Shown piece after piece: positions 23,266 to 30,540 of a DNA stretch of 30,540 nucleotides. Positions within the stretch are counted from its first letter, which is position 1. Each line of letters begins with the position of its first letter. The notes beneath the pieces were generated by a model, which made no database searches, was not told where the DNA came from, and worked only from the letters and a program-made list of their open reading frames with translations. The DNA comes from Planctomycetota bacterium (GTDB lineage Bacteria; Planctomycetota; Planctomycetia; Pirellulales; Pirellulaceae), in contig JAPLNJ010001225.1 in NCBI GenBank assembly GCA_026692885.1, forward strand, positions 1-30,540, read 5' to 3'. The translations under genes were made by a program, and so were the position numbers.

Positions 23266-23632
23266 CGGTTCTCTCCTTGTACGTGTGCCTCTCAGGGTCT
23301 TGTCGGAATTGCATGTTGCGCGAAATGGCCAAGTCGATCTCGCGATCCGGCACAACATCCTCCTTGGTCAGTCCGTGCGAAACCACGGCAGCCTGGTCGT
23401 GAAAGAAGTAAAGCACTCGATAGTTGATGCTCCGATATCGCACCCGTAATTCATAAACTCCATCCCGCAGGTAATCTGCCTCCGGGCGACGAAGGTCGTG
23501 CCCGCATTCTTTGAGCCTTTCGATCTTTACCAGACACTTGTCCTGGACCTTGCGATCCTGCTTGTCGAGCCAATCGAGCAACGGAGCTGTTCCATCATCA
23601 TCAGCGAAGAACACTACGTCTGTCTTGGGCAT
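23258..23632 (-). CDS. HigB-like toxin (phage Gp49-like / DUF891 family)
   Basis: The protein is 124 residues from ATG 23632, with GGGAGG five bases upstream; the adjacent ATG 23635 is only two bases from that site. The family blocks are clear: DVVFFADDDGTAPLLDWLDK, KCLVKIERLKECGHDLRRPE, YLRDGVYELRVRYRSINYRV, LYFFHDQAAVVSHGLTKED and VVPDREIDLAISRNMQF. These are RelE-fold ribosome-dependent mRNA interferases. The toxin is first and the HTH antitoxin second, as in higBA, with an eight-base overlap. A TTG-initiated longer form from 23704 is open but lacks an RBS. Confidence 0.9.
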   Translation of the reverse strand: MPKTDVVFFADDDGTAPLLDWLDKQDRKVQDKCLVKIERLKECGHDLRRPEADYLRDGVYELRVRYRSINYRVLYFFHDQAAVVSHGLTKEDVVPDREIDLAISRNMQFRQDPERHTYKERTDG

Positions 23633-23789
23633 CATCGCCTCCCGTTTCCCATACGGCGCGTCATCAGGTTGTCGCTGCCAAGACTGCCGGGCCAACAGAG
23701 ACAAATTGCGCTACTCGCCAATCAGGATCGTCGATTGCCAAAGCATCGTTACCTCGCGTTAGCCAATCACGCTTTGTCCATAGAATAGG

Positions 23790-23835
23790 TATCGCAGAAT
23801 TGCGATACGAAGTCAACGCAATTTTGCGATATCGC
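23790..23835 (-). promoter_or_regulatory. operator palindromes and -35 box of the higBA-like operon
   Basis: TATCGCAGAATTGCGATA (23790-23807) is a perfect palindrome with four central bases. A second site, GCGATATCGC (23826-23835), shares the half-site TTGCGATA. On the minus strand TTGACT (23816-23811) lies between them as a possible -35; a weak -10 (GATACC) would overlap the first palindrome. Binding of the HTH antitoxin here, giving autorepression, is the natural inference. The leader to the toxin ATG would be about 150 bases. Confidence 0.65.
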
Positions 23836-23963
23836 CGTTTAGGATTGCGGCAGAAATTCATAACCTCATGTGGCAAATAGACTTACGCACTCTTTTGCCA
23901 AGCAATCGCGCGTGCTCGTTTAGCCCAGTTACTTCCGCGTGAGGGGTCAGTCCGTGATTCTGA

Positions 23964-24080
23964 CTCGCGCTGAATGGGGTGCAGGCGGTCTTTCACCGGC
24001 CTCACCTACAAAAGGAAACGGACAAGGGAGCCGTGCGTTCCATGCGACGGTTCCTGATCGAGGCAGGAGTGACGCCATGA
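23964..24080 (+). pseudogene. hicA toxin 3' fragment
   Basis: The last 38 codons of a frame that is closed by TGA at 23961. The end reads ETDKGAVRSMRRFLIEAGVTP, the KGxxRSxxxxLxxAGV pattern that closes HicA toxins. The N-terminal half with the catalytic His is absent. Its TGA overlaps the ATG of the hicB remnant, as in intact hicAB operons. Confidence 0.55.
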
Positions 24081-24154
24081 TGGAATGCAACGGGTATGCC
24101 GGTAAAGTCTAATTCGACGACGAAGCGGGAGCTTTCCACGGCGGAGTTTCTTGA
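24077..24154 (+). pseudogene. hicB antitoxin 5' remnant with internal stop
   Basis: From ATG 24077 the frame reads MMECNGYAGKV, then TAA (24110-24112), then FDDEAGAFHGGVS and TGA (24152). Intact HicB proteins begin with nearly this string, having a charged residue where the stop is. The rest of HicB is missing. Between here and 24574 I see no convincing gene apart from the weak candidate at 24308. Confidence 0.7.
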
Positions 24155-24307
24155 GTCATGTGTGCCGCCCACACTGCATCATGCCGCGACCTCGCTAGCC
24201 ATCACGCTTTACTCATCCATCCGCCGCCAAAACCCGGTTTCCCAGCCCCTGACTCCGGCAACAAAAAGTTCAATAACCGTCTTGTCGCCCCGGCCAATTT
24301 CCCTCGC

Positions 24308-24458
24308 CTACCTGTTGGCAGTCACGCGACAGCATTCCTGGGGCAAACCATCGAACTGGACGAGGACCTTGCCTTCGCCAGCTTCGTTCTGGAGCGTCAG
24401 GCAGATATGGCCGGGCTGGATCTCCAACTCGGTTGCCTCCGCCGCGCACGGCGACCAT
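24308..24458 (-). pseudogene. possible small frameshifted gene
   Basis: From ATG 24458 (AGGA nine bases before it) the frame begins MVAVRG. If one G is dropped from the following run it continues as EATELEIQPGHICLTLQNEA, GEGKVLVQFDGLPQ and ends at TAG 24308-24310. The restored reading looks like real protein, but I recognise no family and the frameshift is hypothetical. Confidence 0.25.
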
Positions 24459-24574
24459 AATGGGCCGCCCGTCCTACCAACCGCTGGACCTCAGTTTCCC
24501 TTACCCTTTCCCCAAGGATCGGGCCTTCGCGTTGCAAAAAACCGCTTTCATCCACCTGCCAGAGGAGCCGATCC

Positions 24575-27526
24575 ATGAGAGCTATTGCCAGCCATTTCCA
24601 TTTCCGAGCGATCCGTGCCGGCACGGTCGTGCTGGCGGTGCTGGCCACGTCAAACGCCTGCGCGGCGCAGATTTTCGTGGCCGGCAGTGACCCGCTGGCG
24701 TCCGACGAAAATCCGGGCACGGAGGCCAAGCCGCTCAAGACGATCCAGAAGGCGGCCTCGATTGCCGCGGCTGGCGACACGATTCTCATTCGCGCCGGGA
24801 CGTATCGCGAGACGGTGACCCCCGCCCATTCCGGCACGAGCGGCGCGCCAATCACCTACCTGCCGTACAACAACGAGCTGGTCGTCATCGACGGCGCAGA
24901 CACAATCACCAACTGGACGAAGACCAGCGGCTCGATCTATCAGGCGCCGATCAACTGGTCGGTCAATCACGGGGACGGAGACCAGGTTTTCGTCGACGGG
25001 CAAATGATGAATTACGCCCGCTACCCCAACAGCTCGCTGGACGTCTCAAACCCGACGCGAATCATCGCCGACACCGGCACGCACGTCCCGGCTTCTCCCG
25101 CCTTCTTGCAAGCGTGCAGCGGCACCTACACGTCGCCCGCCTTGAAAGGCTTTCTCGACAGCAAGCAGGACAGTACGTGGGTCGGGGCGACGATCCATTT
25201 TGAAGTGATGGGACAAGGTTACCTGGAGACCGGCACGGTAACCAGCACCTCACCAGGGTCCGTAACGTTCAACTATGTCTCGCAAGTAGGCGGTCCCGGC
25301 GATCCGGCGGCGGGCGATCCGTTCTATTTGACTGGCAAGCTGGCCGCGCTCGACACGGCCGGGGAGTGGTTCCGCGATGCAACCAGCAACACGCTCTATC
25401 TCTGGACGCCGACCGGCGATCGTCCGGCCAACCACGTGGTCGAGGCCAAGGCCCGTACCTACGGCTTTGACCTCAGCGGCCTGTCGTACATCACCCTCCA
25501 AGGAATCCGCTTCTTCTCCTGCTCGATCAACACCAGTTCCACCTCAACGCACGTCACAATCGACGGCATCCAGGCCCTCTACGTCTCCCACTTCGAGCAG
25601 GCGTCAGGCGTCCAGACGCTTTGGACGCCGCACATGGAAGACACCGGCCTTATCATCCGGGGCAGCAGCAACGTCCTGAAGAACAGCGAAATCGGTTTTT
25701 CGGCGGGCAACGGCGTGTTGCTGCAGGGCAACAATACGTCGCTGAGCACCGGAAACGTGGTCACGAACAACGTGATCCACGACGTGGATTACATGTGTCT
25801 GGACGAGGCCGGGATCAACACGGGCAACCCGCTCTACCCACCGGGCAACGGGAAGGGGCCGAGCTTGTACGACGCGATGTCCACCTATAACACGATCAGC
25901 TACAACACGATCTACAACAGCGGCCGCAGCCTGATTCTCATCCGCAACTTCGGCTCCGGCTTGATCGTCCACAACGACCTGTACAACGGCATGCTGCAAA
26001 GCCTCGATGGCGGCGCCATCTACACCTACAACCAGAACGGCAAAGCCTTCAACAGCAGTCACCCGGTCACCAGAATCGCCTACAACCGCATCCACAATAC
26101 CCATGGCTCCTACGACAAACTCGACGTCGGCATCTACATCGACAACAACTCGCCCAATTACGTGTTGGATCACAACTTGATTTACGACGTGTGGCTTCCG
26201 GTCTATCTCAATGCGGACAGCCACGACAACATCGTCTGCAACAATACGCTCTACGCGACGGTGTTCGGTACTGCTTGCCTGCAAGCCTGCGGCGACGGGA
26301 CCGGTACGGTACTGGCGAACAACATCTATGGGAACCGGACGTACATCCCGGGAACCAAGTACGCGTCCTCGCATAACCTTGACGCGAAGGACGACCCGCT
26401 GTTCGTCGACCCGGCCGCGCTAAATTTCGAATTGCAGTCCGGCTCGCGGGCGAAGGACGCTGGCAGAATGATTCCCCCTTACACCGACGGCTACGTCGGC
26501 TCGGCGCCGGATATCGGCGCGTTTGAATACGGGGCGACGCCGTGGACCGCCGGGGCCAGCGCCGCGACGAACCCCTTTGTCCGCGCCGTTCCCGCCACAC
26601 CCACGCACCTGACGGCCACCGCCGCCGGGCCGGCCGTCACGCTCGCATGGCGGGGCAATGCCACCAGCCCAGCCAGTTACCTGATCGAAGGCAGCGCCGA
26701 CGACCTCGGCTTCACCCCCATCGTGAGCTTGTCGGCAGGGACCACTTCCTATACCGACTCAGCCACCATCTACCGCTACTGCCGCATTTGCGCCGTCAAC
26801 GGGCCATACCGATCCGGGTACTCCAACTTCGCCCGCAGCAATGAGTCGAGCGCCGCGACTGCCATTGCCGCCTGGACGCACAGCGCCGCAAGCAACCCCG
26901 CCGGCGCGAACTGGTGGGATTTCTGGTTAGACAGTCACAACTGGGTGAAGTACTCCGACGTCTATTTCGACTCGTCTCTCGACAAGGTCCACGTCACCTA
27001 TGCGACAGACGCGGGAAGTAAGTACGCAGGCAATCGCATCGAGTTCCGTCTGGACCAGCCCACGGGTCCGATCATCGGTGACGTTGTCACCCAGAGTACC
27101 GGCGGCTGGAACAAGTTCGTCACGGCGAGCGGGACCGTCCGCGGCGTCGCGAGCGGCGTACACGACCTCTATGTCACCTGCAGCCCGGTGAACGCTCCCT
27201 GGCCGGCGGTCGCGATTCACTCGTTCGCGTTTTCGGACACCGCCGGCCTCGCCGCTCCGACCGAACTCGTGGCGACGAGGGTGTCCAACAGCGCGGTCAA
27301 CTTGAGTTGGGCCGCCCATTCCAACAAGCAGGCAGGCTTCAAGATGGAACGGTCAACCGACGCCCAGACGTTCATGGAGATCGGGACGGTGGGCGCCAAC
27401 GGCCGGATCTACCAGGACACCACGGGGTCGCCCAATACGAGCTACTACTACCGCGTACGGGCGTACAACCAGAGCTCCGGTAATTCGGCCTACTCCCACG
27501 TCGCCGCAAGCCAGTTGCAGGACTAG
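24575..27526 (+). CDS. secreted right-handed beta-helix protein with FN3 and CBM-like domains
   Basis: The protein is 983 residues; ATG 24575 follows AGAGGAG. A signal peptide ends near residue 31 (AVLATSNACAAQ). Residues about 32-110 are a DUF1565-type start (FVAGSDPLASDENPGTEAKP, then LKTIQKAASIAAAGDTILIR and AGTYRE). Residues about 290-640 are parallel beta-helix rungs with recurrent N-N/I-Y-N motifs (NVVTNNVIHDVDY, NTISYNTIYNSGR, IVHNDLYNG, YNRIHNTHGSYDKLD, DHNLIYDV, NNTLYATVFG), closing with DIGAFEYG. An FN3 domain follows (about 672-750), a CBM6/jelly-roll-like domain (about 762-888, WVKYSDVYFDSSLDKVHVTY) and a second FN3 (about 893-983). It is probably a polysaccharide lyase or hydrolase; substrate unknown. 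A detached in-frame fragment follows its stop. Confidence 0.87.
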   Translation: MRAIASHFHFRAIRAGTVVLAVLATSNACAAQIFVAGSDPLASDENPGTEAKPLKTIQKAASIAAAGDTILIRAGTYRETVTPAHSGTSGAPITYLPYNNELVVIDGADTITNWTKTSGSIYQAPINWSVNHGDGDQVFVDGQMMNYARYPNSSLDVSNPTRIIADTGTHVPASPAFLQACSGTYTSPALKGFLDSKQDSTWVGATIHFEVMGQGYLETGTVTSTSPGSVTFNYVSQVGGPGDPAAGDPFYLTGKLAALDTAGEWFRDATSNTLYLWTPTGDRPANHVVEAKARTYGFDLSGLSYITLQGIRFFSCSINTSSTSTHVTIDGIQALYVSHFEQASGVQTLWTPHMEDTGLIIRGSSNVLKNSEIGFSAGNGVLLQGNNTSLSTGNVVTNNVIHDVDYMCLDEAGINTGNPLYPPGNGKGPSLYDAMSTYNTISYNTIYNSGRSLILIRNFGSGLIVHNDLYNGMLQSLDGGAIYTYNQNGKAFNSSHPVTRIAYNRIHNTHGSYDKLDVGIYIDNNSPNYVLDHNLIYDVWLPVYLNADSHDNIVCNNTLYATVFGTACLQACGDGTGTVLANNIYGNRTYIPGTKYASSHNLDAKDDPLFVDPAALNFELQSGSRAKDAGRMIPPYTDGYVGSAPDIGAFEYGATPWTAGASAATNPFVRAVPATPTHLTATAAGPAVTLAWRGNATSPASYLIEGSADDLGFTPIVSLSAGTTSYTDSATIYRYCRICAVNGPYRSGYSNFARSNESSAATAIAAWTHSAASNPAGANWWDFWLDSHNWVKYSDVYFDSSLDKVHVTYATDAGSKYAGNRIEFRLDQPTGPIIGDVVTQSTGGWNKFVTASGTVRGVASGVHDLYVTCSPVNAPWPAVAIHSFAFSDTAGLAAPTELVATRVSNSAVNLSWAAHSNKQAGFKMERSTDAQTFMEIGTVGANGRIYQDTTGSPNTSYYYRVRAYNQSSGNSAYSHVAASQLQD

Positions 27527-27652
27527 GTGGCGGAGAAAGCCCGCGGCCGATACGTGCGGGTGCGAGCCGTGAACCTGGGCATGCTGCCCAGCTGGGTCGC
27601 CAAACAGCCCACGCAGGCCTGGCTGTTCGTCGATCAGGTCCTGGTACGCTAG
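27527..27652 (+). pseudogene. detached C-terminal fragment of a glycosidase-type domain
   Basis: Directly after the stop of the beta-helix gene, and in the same frame, 41 codons read VAEKARGRYVRVRAVNLGML, then PSWVAKQPTQAWLFVDQVLVR and TAG. ARYVRVxAxNxGxxPxW...AWLFVDExxV is the usual end of F5/8- or discoidin-like domains at the C-terminus of secreted glycosidases. No RBS is present. It is either a relic of another gene fused here or an ending cut off by a nonsense change; the FN3 end before the stop looks complete, which favours the first. Confidence 0.55.
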
Positions 27653-27856
27653 CAACGACCGCAATCGATATCCTCTGCCACCACTGCGATCTCACGGCGC
27701 GGGCCCTGAAGGATCCTGCGTCACGTCTTCCCGCCAACTTCTCGGAAGAGTAAAGTACGGTGTACGACCCAACGGCATCCTTGGCGACCACCGCGGCCGA
27801 GCAAGGTCGGTTTCTGACGGGGTCAGTGGTATTCAGACAGCGTGAGGAAACTCCCG

Positions 27857-28195
27857 ATGTGGGACGAGCAGGCACGGCGACGTTTTGAACTGCTGCGTCA
27901 GCGTGAAAGCGCGGGCGTAATCGCAGATACCGAGCGTAGCGAGCTTGAGTCCTTCCTTGAGGAACTTCAGTCCGCCGAAGCGAACTACCTTACCCCGGCC
28001 ACGGAGCGTCTGCGGGAGGAGCGGCGAGAGCTCGACACCCAGAACCGTGCCCTAGAGGCCCTGGCTCGCCGACGAGAGATGTTGGCCCGGCATCTTCGCG
28101 ACGTGTTGGCCGAAGCCCAGGCCGAACGGCGGACCATTCAGGGTGAACTGGCCGCCTTGTTGGTGGGTGGTCCTGGTTCGCGGCGGGACACGTAG
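27857..28195 (+). CDS. coiled-coil protein paired with an HNH gene
   Basis: The protein is 112 residues from ATG 27857 (GAGG nine bases upstream); a GTG at 27842 is in frame but lacks an RBS. It is almost entirely helical and charged: RRRFELLRQRESAGVIADTE, RSELESFLEELQSAEANYL, then a long coiled coil RALEALARRREMLARHLRDV and AEAQAERRTIQGELAALL. No signal or membrane segment is present. The HNH gene starts three bases after its stop. The pairing of a small coiled-coil protein with a following HNH gene is common in this phylum; its role is unknown to me. Confidence 0.8.
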   Translation: MWDEQARRRFELLRQRESAGVIADTERSELESFLEELQSAEANYLTPATERLREERRELDTQNRALEALARRREMLARHLRDVLAEAQAERRTIQGELAALLVGGPGSRRDT

Positions 28196-28198
28196 CCC

Positions 28199-28750
28199 AT
28201 GCGCCAAGACCAGCGAGAGGCGTTGCGGTACCGATTCGGGTTCCGTTGCGGCTACTGTGGGGTTGCGGAGTGTGACGTGGGAGCGGAACTCACGGTGGAC
28301 CACTTCCAGCCTCGCTCCCGGGGAGGCTTGGACGAACCGGACAACTGGGTTTACTGCTGCCATCCCTGTAACGAATTCAAAGGCGACTGCTGGCAGCCTG
28401 ACTCGTCTGATCGCCGGGGCACACGCCTTGATCCCCGTTCGGCCAGTCCCGCAGACCGATGCAGGCCGCCCAGACACGCTCCAGACCTCGTCTTGATGCC
28501 CTTCGAGCGTGCGGAGCAGTTTCACGCCCGGCGGCAGCGGCGGCGCAGCGACTTGGCCGCTTGGCCCAACATTCCCCACGGCTGGTTTCTCGTTCGCCAT
28601 AGCAGGACCATCCCCTCCATACGAGCACGGATCGCAAGCAAGTGCGTGCCTTGCCCGGAAACCCACTCGCTTGCGATTCGCGATTGTATTCTTGCAACCC
28701 CCACGCAGAAAGTGACGCCGTCCAACTATACCGCACGCGGTTGGCGTTGA
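28199..28750 (+). CDS. HNH endonuclease, truncated and fused to unrelated sequence
   Basis: The frame encodes 183 residues but only the first 65 or so are HNH: CGYCGVAEC (about 18-26), ELTVDHFQPRSRGGLDEPDN, WVYCCHPCNEFKGDCW. The two CxxC pairs and the DH...N core are intact. After about 28400 the protein no longer resembles the family, and from about 28470 the DNA is the antisense of a WD40 gene start, so the C-terminal 90 or more residues are accidental. The gene is probably a pseudogene or a minimal HNH. Start ATG lies three bases after the coiled-coil gene. Confidence 0.7.
   Translation: MRQDQREALRYRFGFRCGYCGVAECDVGAELTVDHFQPRSRGGLDEPDNWVYCCHPCNEFKGDCWQPDSSDRRGTRLDPRSASPADRCRPPRHAPDLVLMPFERAEQFHARRQRRRSDLAAWPNIPHGWFLVRHSRTIPSIRARIASKCVPCPETHSLAIRDCILATPTQKVTPSNYTARGWR
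28472..28600 (-). pseudogene. 5' fragment of a WD40-repeat protein gene
   Basis: From ATG 28600 on the minus strand the frame gives MANEKPAVGNVGPSGQ, a Pro-rich PPLPPG, then VKLLRTLEGHQDEVWSVS, the start of a WD40 repeat. After residue 43 the match ends at about 28472, exactly where the inverted HNH sequence begins. The rest of the propeller is missing. Confidence 0.6.
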
Positions 28751-28778
28751 CACCTGCCCGACGGGCAGTCGATGGCAT

Positions 28779-28881
28779 CTCTGCGTTTGTCGCGCCTCTG
28801 TGGTGTATCCGTCACCCGTCGCCCCGGCATTGTCGTTGCCTTCGCGGATCCGTGCACCACAGAGACGCAACAGACGCAGAG
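28779..28881. repeat. 27-bp inverted repeat (family E)
   Basis: Arms 28779-28805 (ending CCTCTGTGGTG) and 28855-28881 (starting CACCACAGAGACGC) match at 24 of 27 positions, with a 49-base spacer. It lies just beyond the broken HNH/WD40 junction. Confidence 0.8.
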
Positions 28882-28919
28882 GAACGGAATGCGCGACTTC
28901 AAGACTTGCGATTCGGGTC

Positions 28920-28974
28920 ACGTGGGACGGGTCCCCGAAGCTATCCTGGACGGCTTCGGAGAGCCGTCCTACGT
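28920..28974. repeat. palindromic repeat, family A copy 4
   Basis: Arms 28920-28945 and 28949-28974. The right arm is nearly identical to that of copies 1 and 2 (GACGGCTTCGGAGAGCCGTC), and its right flank resembles that of copy 2. It lies 135 bases upstream of the deacetylase-fold gene. Confidence 0.85.
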
Positions 28975-29109
28975 GACTTTCTTTCCCGCCGGGACAATAC
29001 CGGCCAAGTTGACGGCGAGTTACTCGAAGGTCCGCATGGTATACAATCGTCGCGGAGGCCGCAGGTCATGGCTTCACCGCAACACCGTAGCTCAATAGGA
29101 GAGCACCCG

Positions 29110-30231
29110 ATGATTACCACATGTCTTAATGCGATCTTATTCTTGGCCGGGGCAACTCCGGCGGCGGACGCCGCAGTTCCAGCGGCGACCCACTCGCCGC
29201 AGAACAGCGATTCCCCAGGCGACCAGCCCAAGAGCCTTCCGGTGACGTTGATCATTGACGACCCTGCGCCGTGCATCAACGTGTACTGGTGGCACGTCGC
29301 TGAGCGGCAGAAGACTGATAAACCGACTTTGAAGTCAGGGGAACTGGTGGTGCGCGATGTGCCCGTCGACTTCGCCGCCGAATTGGCCGAGGTGCTGCGG
29401 CGGCGTGGCATCAAGGGGAAGTTCTCCGTCCTGCCTTATCCGGCTGGACTGGGCAGCATTGCGCAGGGGTTGCCGGGCTATTCCCAGACCGAAGTGGACC
29501 GCTGGCTGGCGATCGTGCGCCGCGAAATCGCGCCCCGCATGGATATCACGCCCGAAATCCTGACCCATGCCAAGGCACTCGACCTGGCCACGCATACGCT
29601 GCTGTCGGAAAACGAGCGCGAGTGGTCCACGCATCAGACGGCGGAGACGCTGACGCCCTACATCGCCGAAGCGTTGCGGATTCTGAAGGCAGTCGACCTT
29701 CCCGCCACCGGCGTCACCTCGCCGTGGGACTTCGGCAGCAAGGTCGAGCCGGAGTACCGGCGGGCCATCCTGAACGCCCAGCAACAGGTTAACGCGCGCC
29801 GGCAATCGTGGTATTTCTTGCACCAATCGGGAGAGCTTTCCCTGCAGTCGAAGGTGGTTCATCGTGACGCGGACGGCTGGCTGGTGAGCATCGTCTCGCA
29901 ATGCCCCGATGTCTTCTGGCAGACTATGGAGACCAAGGAAACCAGCGACACCTACGTGCGTTCCATCGCCGACGAACTCCTGACGGAGGACGGCCAGCGC
30001 GGCCGAGCCGCCGAACTGTTCCGCGCCGGTACGCCCGTCGTGATGCTCGCCCACTGGCAGAGCCTGTTCTCCAACGGCCGCAAGACGGGGTTGCGCGTGC
30101 TCGACGAAGTCGGCCGGCGTGTGCAGACTGCGTGGGGCAACCGCGCCCGTTGGGTCACGTGTTTCGAACTGGCGGAGCAGATCGCTGCCGACAAGAAGAG
30201 CATCTCCGAGGAAGAGGCCAATTGTCATTAG
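29110..30231 (+). CDS. secreted polysaccharide-deacetylase-fold protein
   Basis: The protein is 373 residues from ATG 29110, which follows AGGAGAG by six bases; the same frame is open upstream but runs through repeats. The N-terminus (MITTCLNAILFLAGATPAAD) is a probable signal or lipoprotein-like leader without a lipobox Cys in the right place. The core looks like the NodB/GH57-type deformed barrel: PVTLIIDDPAPCINVYWWHV carries the DD pair, AELAEVLRRRGIKGKFSVLP follows, then ALDLATHTLLSENEREWSTH and ATGVTSPWDFG. The C-terminal strand VVMLAHWQSLFSNGR supplies another His. A deacetylase or related carbohydrate activity is inferred from fold only. Spacing of the motifs is not the standard one, so this is probably a divergent family. 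Confidence 0.65.
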   Translation: MITTCLNAILFLAGATPAADAAVPAATHSPQNSDSPGDQPKSLPVTLIIDDPAPCINVYWWHVAERQKTDKPTLKSGELVVRDVPVDFAAELAEVLRRRGIKGKFSVLPYPAGLGSIAQGLPGYSQTEVDRWLAIVRREIAPRMDITPEILTHAKALDLATHTLLSENEREWSTHQTAETLTPYIAEALRILKAVDLPATGVTSPWDFGSKVEPEYRRAILNAQQQVNARRQSWYFLHQSGELSLQSKVVHRDADGWLVSIVSQCPDVFWQTMETKETSDTYVRSIADELLTEDGQRGRAAELFRAGTPVVMLAHWQSLFSNGRKTGLRVLDEVGRRVQTAWGNRARWVTCFELAEQIAADKKSISEEEANCH

Positions 30232-30540
30232 GTTCAGCTGTTGCGTACGATCAAAATGCCGATCCGTCGGACAGTGGTGCGAGGGCGGCGGAATTTCTCT
30301 TATTGCGGGCAGGTTATGCGGCGGACCAGGCAAATCGCCGCGTGATTGCTGGTGTGGGGCAGTGCCGTTAAGCATTTTCACGCGGGCCAAAAACCGGCAC
30401 GTAGCAACGCTCACGAAATAACTTCCTCATTCCAACAAGCCAGCCGTTGATCGCTGGCCGAAGGTTCCGGTTCTGCGAGTTGGATGCCACGGGCTCGCCC
30501 CGTGGAGGCTCACGTTTCTCGCTACACCAGGCGGCCCAAC
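30232..30540. other. gene-free window end with one hairpin
   Basis: No convincing gene is visible after the deacetylase-fold gene. The only structure is a hairpin at 30487-30505: CCACGGG and CCCGTGG around CTCGC. It resembles the hairpin at 20735-20757 and has no T-tract after it. Confidence 0.5.

Noticed and set aside
23940..24110. Possible group II intron domain V (GAGCCGT...ACGGTTC)
   Set aside because: The stem is too short, no reverse transcriptase is near, and the segment reads well as a hicA end overlapping a hicB start.
24096..24578. A 160-codon plus-strand frame before the beta-helix gene
   Set aside because: It overlaps the hicB remnant and the next gene's start, is Pro/Ser-rich and has no RBS.
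1..30540. tRNA, rRNA or riboswitch genes
   Set aside because: I saw no tRNA-like cloverleaf, rRNA segment or known riboswitch core on either strand; a covariance-model scan would be needed to be certain.

Overview
The window looks like a chromosomal segment of a high-GC planctomycete, possibly a metagenome-derived genome. The evidence is a divided DUF1549/DUF1553 - DUF1501 - PPC-domain gene set, a DUF1080 protein, large secreted carbohydrate-active proteins with signal peptides, FG-GAP repeats, HNH endonuclease/small-protein pairs and many families of short palindromic repeats. I cannot resolve it below phylum.

Layout. 1-3000: a secreted FG-GAP protein with a C-terminal HExxH metallopeptidase-like domain, coupled to a small Cys-containing protein (minus strand). 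3185-3456: a 272-bp fold-back element with a perfect 32-bp core inverted repeat. 3742-7282: a DUF1080 protein and a clan GH-A-like glycosidase. 7499-8073: a RelE/Phd-type toxin-antitoxin pair whose near-consensus promoter implies a leaderless mRNA. 8352-10334: a second secreted TIM-barrel protein. 10471-14002: an unrecognised two-gene operon (325-aa protein plus 781-aa TPR protein, ATGA overlap) lying exactly between two copies of a 43-bp direct repeat that equals the 3' end of a PPC-domain gene. 13963-20500: PPC gene, DUF1501 gene, RAYT transposase bracketed by its REPs, and a DUF1549/DUF1553 gene carrying an in-frame palindromic repeat insertion. 20572-24154: an accessory scrapyard: an HEAT-like SUMF1-associated fragment, an AAC-codon-rich stretch resembling a diversity-generating-retroelement template/variable repeat, a minus-strand run of toxin, antitoxin, Ala/Lys-rich coiled-coil protein, small protein and HNH nuclease (frameshifted), and a broken hicAB pair. 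24575-27652: a secreted beta-helix/FN3/CBM protein with a detached C-terminal fragment. 27857-28750: a coiled-coil protein and a truncated HNH gene fused to an inverted WD40 gene fragment. 28779-28974: two palindromic repeats. 29110-30231: a deacetylase-fold protein.

How it works together. The intact long genes are mostly exported and fit heterotrophic breakdown of complex polysaccharides (glycosidase-like barrels, DUF1080, beta-helix, deacetylase fold, and the DUF1501/DUF1553 set). Between them sit small selfish or defensive modules (two intact and one dead toxin-antitoxin pairs, two HNH loci, the two-gene TPR island, the DGR-like remnant) and at least five palindromic repeat families, one of which travels with its RAYT. 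The most promising undescribed items are the repeat-bounded TPR operon, the DGR-like orphan repeat, and the five-gene toxin-antitoxin/Ala-rich/HNH run. All function statements come from reading the sequence only; no database search was run.
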